Shown here in pieces: positions 56,854 to 64,000 of a DNA stretch of 64,000 nt (within the stretch, counting starts at the first letter, position 1; each line of letters starts with the position of its first letter). Origin of the DNA: Balamuthia mandrillaris (taxonomy: Eukaryota; Discosea; Longamoebia; Balamuthiidae); assembly GCA_031835245.1 (NCBI GenBank), contig JAVKOQ010000067.1, forward strand, positions 1-64,000, given 5' to 3'. The notes below the pieces were generated by a model. The model worked only from the letters and a program-made list of their open reading frames with translations, had not been told where the DNA came from and searched no databases. The translations under genes and the position numbers were made by a program.

Positions 56854-58600
56854 ATGCAACAACCACAACCAGCGGATCGGAGACCTCTCTCCACCCAATC
56901 TCCCTCTTCTCCTCCTCCTGTTTCTTCTTCTTCTTCTTCTTCTTCTTCTTCTTCATGGAGAGAACAAGCAGAAGCGAGGAGAAGAACAAAAGCACCAAAG
57001 CCACAGAAGCAGCGACCCAACTACTTTCTGGCGGTTCGTTTGCAGCAGCCAGCCATTCTGGAGGCCGTCGCCCTCCTTCAGCGGCGGCTCGAGGCGGAGA
57101 GGCCGCACTGGCGGCGCTTCTTCACGCGCCCCTCCCGCTTCCACATCACCCTCTTTGTGCTGACGCTGTCCTCCTTAGAGGACGTTCAACTGGTTCACTC
57201 CTTGCTTGAGAGCTTTGGCACAACCTCGAGTACTTCCCTCGCTTCTCCTTCTTCTAGTTCTTCTTATTCTTCTTCTTGTGCTGCTGCTTCTTCACCTCTT
57301 CTAATAGACGAGAAGAACGAAGAGAAAGAAGAGAAAGAGAAAGAACAAGAGAAAGAAGGAAAAGACGCAGAAGAAGGAGAAGGAGAGGAAATGAAGAAGC
57401 AGCAGAAAAAGAGGAGAATGGAAGAGCGTTTAGTGGGGTGGCATGAAGAGAGGGAGTTTTACGTTCGTATCAAAGGGCTGGGTACGTTTAATAACAGAGG
57501 ATCGTTCGTGCTGTGGGCCGCCCTCGATAAAGCATTCCATGCTATCCAACAAGGTATTGTTTCCGTAACGTTTGTTTGTCGTTGCTGGTGCTACTGCTCT
57601 TTTGTTGTGGTTCTTTGTTCGCTTTTCTTTTTGGTTCTTCTGTCTAATCTTTATTACTCTTTTAAAAGAAGAAAACAAAGAAGAAGCAATCACCAACGCA
57701 CTCGCCACAAAAGAAGAAGGAGAATCCAAAAAACACGACGAGTCGCTTCATCCATTACATCGCCTCACAACTGCACTCTACCATCACTTTCGCAGCAGCA
57801 GTCCTCAACTGGTTCCTTCTCGACTCAACTTTGAGCCGCATGCCACTATATTGAAGATACGCAAAGACTTTTTAAGACGCAAACAACGACAACAAAACCA
57901 TCACCAAAATAGACAACAAAAGCGAGAACAACATTCGAAAGAAACGAGAGAAGGAGAACGTTGCGAAAACGACAAAATAATTGAAGAAAGAATGAACGCA
58001 GAAGGGAAAGAAGACGACGAAACACAGAACAAAGAAAACGAGGAAGCGAAGATAATGAAAGCGACAACAACACGAAGCCACAATGTATGGAAAGACGACC
58101 TTCCTTCAACACTTGAAGATCTCTTATTACCTTTACACGGCAACGCCAAAAACGAAAGCAATAATAGCAACGAAACTTGGCAGCAACATATTTTTGGAGA
58201 GCAGATAGTAACCTGTGTGGAGTTGTTAAAAATGGAAGGCTTTGATGAGGAGGATGGAGGCTATCCATGTTTTGGACGGTGGTTCTTGAATCCATCTGCT
58301 CCTTCTTCTTCGGCTACAATTTCAACTTCAACTGAAATGACCTCATTTGTTCTGCGGAGAAGTATCAGCGGAAGCAGATTCGAGGGAACGAAAAGAAGTG
58401 CTGCTGTGCTTCATCAACTGAAGAAAGAAAGGCAGAAAGAGGAGAGGCGACAGCTGGCGATGATGAAAACGACAGCAAAGCAGGAAGAAGAAGAAGTAGA
58501 AGAAGAAAGAGAAGGAGAGGTTGTAGAAAAGAACGAAGAGAAAGAAGCACAATCACAGCGACCAAACAGCGAACAAGGAAAAAACGTGTTCACCCCATGA
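56854..58600 (+). CDS. 2H phosphoesterase (AKAP7/ASCC1-like)
   Basis: Two coding exons, 56854-57553 and 57669-58600; 543 residues. The fold starts with RPNYFLAVRLQQPAI. The two catalytic motifs are FHITLFVL (His about 96) and EPHATILKI (His about 289). Supporting blocks are IKGLGTFNNRG, the SLEDVQLVHSLLE helix, and FGEQIVTCVELLKM with YPCFGRW at the end. This matches the AKAP7/ASCC1 branch of LigT-like 2H enzymes, which cleave 2'-5' or cyclic phosphates, or bind AMP. Large Glu/Lys-rich insertions (about 145-200 and 310-370) and a long Lys/Glu tail make it more than twice the usual size. The N-terminus is Ser-rich. An alternative Met at 56737 would fall inside the presumed 5' UTR intron. Confidence 0.85.
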
Positions 58601-59176
58601 AACAAATGAGCATTAACAGTGATCTATGTAAAGCCATTGTGACTACCAGTCTTTCCTCTCTCCTTTGTGTGTTCTCCTCTTCAAGAAGGTATTTCGAAGG
58701 AAAAGGGGATGATGCTCTACCCTATGTCCGTAGTACGGGTTAGCCCATTCCACTGGGAGGCGAGATTAAGGGCATCCTACAAGAACCGAAAGTAAGAGGT
58801 CGGCGGTACCGCCACACACAGGTTGGTTGGTTCCACGAGGCGGAGCTCCGTTTGCTGTGGTGTAAGAGGAGGGGATGTCCTGCTAAAAGCGGCACGGCAG
58901 CGCAAGGACTCTTTTTGCTGCCCTTTCGTCCCTTGCCATTTCTCATCAGTCGCATACCAAATCTGGCAAACGCCGTTTGGCAAAGGAGAAAGATTATTAA
59001 GGTGACCTTAGACCCCAGAAGCTCAAAAAAAGGGAACAATAGCGCAGGTTAGGTGGGCACCCCTTCCACCCTTTCCAACCGGCCTGCCTGGTTTGGTATG
59101 TTCTTTTGGTCGTTGTGCGAAACACAAGCTTCACTTTCGTCGATACAGGCAGGCACAAGAAAGAAGCAACAAAGGC

Positions 59177-60001
59177 ATGTCAGCACAGCAGCCTAAATCC
59201 ACTGCTCCCCCTCAAACGAGCTCGGTAGGCAAGCGTTTCAACACAACGGCGGCCCGGATTACTCACGTGAACGCGGGGTCCTTGAGCAACAATAAGGACA
59301 GCAGGTCCAAGTCTCTTTCGGTGGCTCCAGCGATAAGCAAGGCCAGGCACCACCCTCAGCCCAACAGGACAACCCAACCCCCGAAGAGGGGCCACGAACC
59401 TTTTGACGTGGACACGGATGACGAGACGGAGCCCTCCTCGAAAGAGACACAACAACCCATACCCTCACCCTCACCCGCACCCGCACCCGTACCGGCATCC
59501 ACACCCGCGCCGGCACCCACTCCCACACCAGACACAGCGCCAACAGCACCAGCACCGATACAACCACTGCGAAACGCTTATCGATACCTACCACCAAACG
59601 AACACGTTTACGCATCGCGATACTCAAATCGTTATGAAGTGATCTACGAACGCGAACCGCGACACTTCCCACACCTACCACCGGAAGCATATCCTCTACC
59701 CTACACAGCCCCCACCCAACTGAACAGGCACGATCCGTACACTGCGGCGCAGGTTATCCCCCAGCCGAGTACCCTTAGCGAACCTAACCCGAACCCACCA
59801 GCCGCCGCTCCTGTCACTGATGGTCCAGCGCAGTCGAACTCCAGCGCGTACGTGATGACTAACAGGCACTACAGCTTGTGTTGGAAGTTCTTGCAAATGA
59901 TAAGGAACCGCGAGATAACCAGCACAGAACTCTTCGTGTCGGTGGCCTACTTACAGTCGCTGGTCGACGCCCTAAAGGCCGAAGGCCCTGCCACCGAGTG
60001 A
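59177..60001 (+). CDS. Hypothetical Pro-rich protein in the composition island
   Basis: Unspliced frame of 274 codons, open upstream to 59093. Residues 1-80 are basic and Ser/Asn-rich. A DVDTDDETE acidic patch follows, then a PAPAP-type Pro/Ala/Thr repeat (about residues 95-135). A Tyr/Pro/Arg-rich stretch and a C-terminal 40-residue helical segment (LCWKFLQMIRNREI, SVAYLQSLVDALKAEG) end it. No family recognised. C- and G-ending codons make it unlike the neighbouring genes, which is why I treat it as part of an inserted element. The helical C-terminus could be an oligomerisation segment. Confidence 0.45.
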   Translation: MSAQQPKSTAPPQTSSVGKRFNTTAARITHVNAGSLSNNKDSRSKSLSVAPAISKARHHPQPNRTTQPPKRGHEPFDVDTDDETEPSSKETQQPIPSPSPAPAPVPASTPAPAPTPTPDTAPTAPAPIQPLRNAYRYLPPNEHVYASRYSNRYEVIYEREPRHFPHLPPEAYPLPYTAPTQLNRHDPYTAAQVIPQPSTLSEPNPNPPAAAPVTDGPAQSNSSAYVMTNRHYSLCWKFLQMIRNREITSTELFVSVAYLQSLVDALKAEGPATE

Positions 60002-60201
60002 TGGGCAGCGTGTAGGGAAGAGAAATAACGTTTCTATAGTAAGAAAAAGTATTTTTTTTGAAGAAAGGACAACATGCTGCACATGAAAACAAACACAAAC
60101 CTGTTCAGGCGCGGCTTCGTTAGTAAGACGACACCTCCACGAATCTGGGTAGCGCAGTTCGTGGACGACCCAATCCTCATGCATCAGTATTTTACCTAGC
60201 A

Positions 60202-60215
60202 GGGGGGGGGGGGGG
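60202..60215 (+). repeat. Poly-G run (14 G)
   Basis: Fourteen consecutive G in the island, the longest mononucleotide G run in the window. Length may be affected by sequencing. Confidence 0.9.
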
Positions 60216-60264
60216 CTCTCTGGTGAGGTCAGAAGGAGCAACGACGCCAAGTTAGCGTCAAGCG

Positions 60265-60612
60265 GGTTTGTCTGTACCCCAAATAGAGCGGGTTTGTCTG
60301 TACCCCAAACTTTGTCCTTTGTCTGTACCCCAAAAATAAAAAAATAAAGACACCTTTTGGGGCACAGACAAACTATTTTGGAGCAATACCTTATTCAGGG
60401 TTTTTAAACCAGTTCTGCGCCTTTTGACTTGCGCCTTCTTATTTTTTGGGGTACAGACACCTTTTGGGGTGCAGACAAAGTTTGGGGTGCAGACAAAGTT
60501 TTGGGGTACAGACACCTTTTGGGGTGCAGACAAAGTTTGGGGTGCAGACAAAGTTTTGGGGTACAGACACCTTTTGGGGTGCAGACAAAGTTTGGGGTAC
60601 AGACAATACCGT
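60265..60612. repeat. GGGGT(A/G)CAGACA satellite with an inverted arm
   Basis: On the right (60446-60610) nine forward units of 18-19 bases are arranged in a 55-base higher-order period of three units: one ending CACC and two ending CAAAG. On the left (60267-60335) three units lie in the opposite orientation (TTTGTCTGTACCCCAAA). The turn is an 18-base inverted repeat, 60318-60335 with 60355-60372, around an A-rich loop. Confidence 0.9.
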
Positions 60613-61240
60613 CGGTGGCCCCCCAAAAAAGAAAGTTTTCTGTTTGCTTTCGCTGACGAATGGAAGAAAATAAAAAGAGGAGCTAGGGAAGGGAGAAATG
60701 ATGTCCGCAGAGAGCTTGTTGGGCAACGTGATAGCCAAGATGGATGGTTCCGGCAGGGCTTGAAAACAGCCGGTTCGGCTACAGCGGCTACCATGTCTGG
60801 GGCTGGGAGCAGTTCGATGCCAGTAACCACAGCCAAGTGGCATGATATGCTGTGCTGGGGATCTTTCGCCATATCCAACGCCCGCAACAGCGACACCTTC
60901 AACAGGTTTGTTGTAGTACCCACGGCTACAGGCTCTTCAACAACATTTCCATAGTCCAAGGGCATTGATCATCCAAAAGTTCTCCTAGGCATGTTCCTGT
61001 TGGGCCACCATCACCTCCGCGGCCTTGGACATCACCTTTAGCATGCTTTGTTTCAACATCCACGCTGCCACCGCACGACGGGCGTGTCCGCCCACAAAGA
61101 CCCCTTTTTGGCTACGAGTACCACCACCTGCCAGCCGGGGCGAGGGCTGGGGCGAGGGCTGCCGGGCCAAACCCGGTTGGAAGCAAAGCGAGAGGGGTTT
61201 TCTAGTGTGGCAATAAACTGAATAAATGTCGTTGTTGTTG

Positions 61241-61287
61241 ACTCGTACGAGTATAAAAGGTCGACACGATCGTTTAAATAAAAATAA
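61241..61287 (+). promoter_or_regulatory. Promoter of the CLU-type gene: TATAAAAG next to GTCGAC
   Basis: TATAAAAG (about 61253-61260) runs directly into GTCGAC (61260-61265), followed by ACGATCG and an A-rich leader to the start at 61288. This is the clearest TATA-GTCGAC arrangement in the window and suggests that GTCGAC lies at or near the transcription start. Confidence 0.6.
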
Positions 61288-62864
61288 ATGGCAGAAGCGA
61301 CCACAGAAGAAGAACAGGGAGGAGCCTACCTGACCTTCTATCACGACCACAACAACACCAACTACTATGACTTTGTGGACGGCGATGATGGTTACTCGGA
61401 AGTGACCGACTTGAAAAAACATGCTTCTCTGGAAAAGAAGAAGAAGAAGAAGAACAAGAGGAAGAAAAACAACAGGAAAAGCCGAAATGAAGATGAAAAC
61501 TATGACGCGATCGAAGAAGAAGCAGAAGAGGAAGAGAGAGGGACACACTATGAAAGGGTAGACCTCGATGCTTTATCCCCGCGAGTCAAGTCTCTCTATT
61601 ATTCTATCCACAACAGCAACGACAGCGACAAAGAAGCAGACGTCTCTGCCTCCAGCTCCGCCTCGAAAGGAAAAAGAAAGACAAAAGAAGAACAAAAACA
61701 AGACTATGAGCAAAGAAAGAAACGGCTGGAGCAAGTGGAGGCCAAGAGCATACCGTGGAACCAGAGCTTCCAACAACAGCGGGAGCACTACAATGCTCGC
61801 TTTCAAACATTGGAACAACAAAAACAATTCCACAACAACAACGAGAAAGAAGGAGAAGAGGCCGAGAGAGAGGAAAGAGAACTGGTGGAGGAGGCGAGCG
61901 TTCGTTTGGGAGGGTTGGCAGAGGGATTCACGAGGGCGGCCGCTGAGGCGGGAAAGCTGATATTGGAGGAGCTGTGGTTGGGCGTGGAGCGGACGCGAAA
62001 GGACACGGGCAAAGCTGCCAAAGCGTGGCGCGTTGTTCCACCTGCTGTCCATGTTGGAGGGTATTTTCTTCTTCTTCTTCTTCTTCTTCTTCTTCTTCTT
62101 CTTCTTCTTCTTCTTCTTCTTCTTCTTCTTCTTCTTCTTCCTCTTCCTCTTCCTCTTCCTCTTCTTCTTCTTCTTCTTCTGCTTCTTTGCATGCTCCAAC
62201 TCTTCTTCTTCTTCTTCTTCTCTGTGGCTAACGATGTTTGTATCACCAATAGAATTGCTGGCGGAGAAAAGTACTTTGCATGTGGCATCTTCTTCAAGGT
62301 ATTATTGTTGCTCTTCTGCCTTCCTGTTTACTCTCTCTTTCTCTTGCTCTCTCTCTCTCTCTCTCTCTCTCACTCACCATACACCAAAAACCCACAAATA
62401 AATTAGCTTTGTTTAGACTTTAACGGATTGTATAAACGTGACTCGGAAGAACGAGCAGATGAGTTAAGCATGAAAGTGGCTGGTCATGAGATGAAAGGAC
62501 TGAACTCGATGGTGCATTGGATAACTAGCATTCCCGAGTTGCATCACTTGTGTTATCCATTGATGACTTTGATCGATTATAGAGGGTATCTATAGTATAT
62601 GTTTCGTCTTTCTTCTGCCTCTCATTCTCTTCTGACCACAACGTTAATAAATAATAACCAGATATCGTTTATTGGCATTGGCACAACTTCCGATAAACAA
62701 AAGCACGATTCGTTATGGCTGCTGCGATGGTGGACGTACCGTTTGGTACGCCAAAGAAGAGGCTATTGATAGGGAAATGCGAATGCTTGGCCTTTTACTC
62801 AATTTGGAGGGACACTGGGTATGGAGCTCCAGCGGCGTTGATAAAGCTTTTATATATGGTTTCG

Positions 62865-62895
<31 letters not shown>

Positions 62896-64000
62896 TGTCG
62901 TTTTAGTCCCTTTTCTTTTCTAACTTGCTTTGATGGAAAGGACCAGGAGATGTGGAATGTCATGTTGGCACTGATGGCAGGTTTTACATTGTCGGTAATG
63001 GGCTGCTTTCTCATTTATGGTTTTTCCATTCATCTCTTTTGTGCTAATTCTCGAGCTATATTCAGACACGGCTCGCATGGCACCACCTGCAGCGATGCTT
63101 CCAGGGTAGTATTTTCTCTTGCTCTCTTTGCTGTCTTTCTTATCTTTGTTTTTCCATCTTGTCCTCCTCTCTCCTCTCCGCAACAGGTCAAAATGCGGCT
63201 TTCTTTATCGTCTGTTGCGAAGTGAGTTCGTCAGCAATTGTGGGATAGGAGCATTATGCTGTGATGCATATTGCAGATGGGGCGTGGATAGGGATGACCC
63301 AACAGCCATTCGTCGCTTCAACGACAAAGTGAAAGAGGCTACTTCCTTGTTGGAACAACAGGTTTGTTCTTGAGTCGAATGAGAGAAACAAAAATCACTG
63401 AGTATACATTTTAAAAAACAAATAGGTCATTCCAAACTTTGTAAAGCGTATTTGTGAGATGAAGTCTTTTTCGTCCGTTCATCGGCTCTACAATGCGGAT
63501 GTTCGATGGCTCATCATCCTCATGCATCAATCGGGCATCAACCTTCGCTACCTTTCCTCCATTCGAAGACAGCTAGAAGAGGAGAAGGCTTACTCGTCTG
63601 CTTCTGCTGTTGTGCCTCTCTTACGTTCTGCATTGTTCACTGAGATTGTTGGTTCGTTTTCCTTTCTTTCCTGTCGTGTCTTGTTTTTTGTTGTTGACTT
63701 TGCTAGCCTTGAAAAAATAAATATAAAGCAAGAGGCATAAAGCACGACATTCGCCAAAAGTGGCGTGAGTTAAGGACCTCCAACAAAGCTGCACACAAAA
63801 ACGTTTTGACAACCTACCTCAACTCTCTCTTCTTCGCACTTCCCTATTCTTCTTCTTCCTCTTCCTCTTCCTCTTCTTCTTCTTCGTCCTTGTCGTCATC
63901 GTTGTTATCGTCTTCTCCTTCTTCAACTCTGTACGATGGTGAATTCTGGAGAGAGACAGTGAAACCTAGGGTGGAAGATACCTTTGGAAAAGATGTTTTC
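61288..64000 (+). CDS. CLU-domain protein (TIF31/clustered mitochondria-like), 3' part beyond window
   Basis: Nine exons visible: 61288-62060, 62253-62298, 62407-62585, 62662-62858, 62941-62994, 63066-63105, 63187-63361, 63426-63651, 63729 to the edge; 654 codons with all phases closing. The N-terminal 250 residues are charged and coiled-coil-like (poly-Lys, poly-Glu). Then comes a CLU-type core: GGEKYFACGIFFKLCLDFNGLY, KVAGHEMKGLNSM, LMTLIDYRGYRLLALAQLPI, IRYGCCDGG-TVW, DVECHVGTDGRFYIVDTARMAPP, FLYRLLRSEFV. CLU/TIF31 proteins bind mRNAs for mitochondrial proteins and affect mitochondrial distribution. The DGRFY-DTAR block is common to CLU and to CLU-like proteins of protists, so exact orthology is not settled. 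A poly-Ser stretch lies near the right edge. Intron 1 is a CTT repeat. Confidence 0.8.
62065..62222 (+). repeat. (CTT)n microsatellite in intron 1 of the CLU-type gene
   Basis: CTT and CTTCCT units fill intron 1 (62061-62252) right after its GTATTT donor. Pyrimidine on the sense strand. Confidence 0.95.

Larger units (their letters stand above)
58601..61240. other. Composition island, probable inserted element of unknown class
   Basis: From just after the 2H gene to just before the CLU-type gene, codon texture and base composition change. The text is more GC-rich and lacks T-run introns. The only long frames are a Pro-rich ORF (59177-60001) and minus-strand frames near 60700-60965 and 60985-61200 that look protein-like but unspliced. 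It includes a 14-G run, a satellite and a short direct repeat (GGGGCGAGGGCT, about 61136-61160). No reverse transcriptase, integrase or transposase motif was recognised, so the class stays open. Boundaries are approximate. Confidence 0.4.

Noticed and set aside
60446-60610. GGGG-rich satellite as a telomere
   Set aside because: The unit (18-19 bases) and its internal, two-orientation placement do not match simple telomeric repeats.

Overview
The window is nuclear DNA of an intron-rich, gene-dense eukaryote. I find 22 protein-coding genes on alternating strands. Nearly all have short GT-AG introns with pyrimidine-rich interiors, and many gene pairs are divergent or converge within 30-120 bases. 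The mix (syndetin, a Frizzled-like receptor, several-domain RasGEF, CLU, DDX1 with SPRY, an SMP-domain protein) together with heavy simple-sequence repeats suggests a free-living protist. My best guess is an amoebozoan of the Acanthamoeba/Balamuthia kind, but that is inference from gene content, not from a marker gene. No rRNA, tRNA or CRISPR was seen.

Layout. 0.4-11 kb: TMEM147, PPAN/SSF1, VPS50 and an ABHD3-type hydrolase, arranged + - + -. 11.3-13.7 kb: an intronless small heat-shock protein and an unrecognised coiled-coil protein. 14.3-31.5 kb: four plus-strand genes, namely a TEX2/Nvj2-type lipid-transfer protein, a RasGEF, an 1881-residue coiled-coil protein and a Frizzled-like seven-helix receptor. 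31.5-38 kb: a Cys-rich small protein, a four-CBS protein and a GNAT-RGG-PX fusion. 38.3-46.4 kb: a phosphate-carrier-like SLC25 protein, SmB (SNRPB), CCDC47 and a disordered protein. 46.7-53 kb: DDX1 and the proteasome ATPase RPT6. 54-58.6 kb: a hAT-like transposase-derived ORF and a 2H phosphoesterase. 58.6-61.2 kb: a compositionally different island with a Pro-rich ORF and a GGGG-containing satellite. 61.3 kb to the edge: an incomplete CLU-type gene.

Most genes are housekeeping and need not work together. TMEM147 and CCDC47 do belong to one machine, the ER multipass translocon. VPS50, TEX2 and ABHD3-type proteins are membrane-trafficking or lipid genes.

The most interesting signals are: (1) the palindrome GTCGAC, with a companion CGTCACGA/GACGTC element, which recurs in intergenic regions 20-170 bases upstream of start codons and looks like a lineage-specific promoter element; (2) a GNAT acetyltransferase fused through an RGG linker to a PX domain; (3) a hAT-like ORF with an in-frame TGA and 86 further open codons, behind a host-style promoter; (4) intronic microsatellites that are almost always pyrimidine-rich on the sense strand. 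All exon boundaries were assigned by eye from splice consensus, reading frame and family similarity. For the main genes every exon phase closes exactly.
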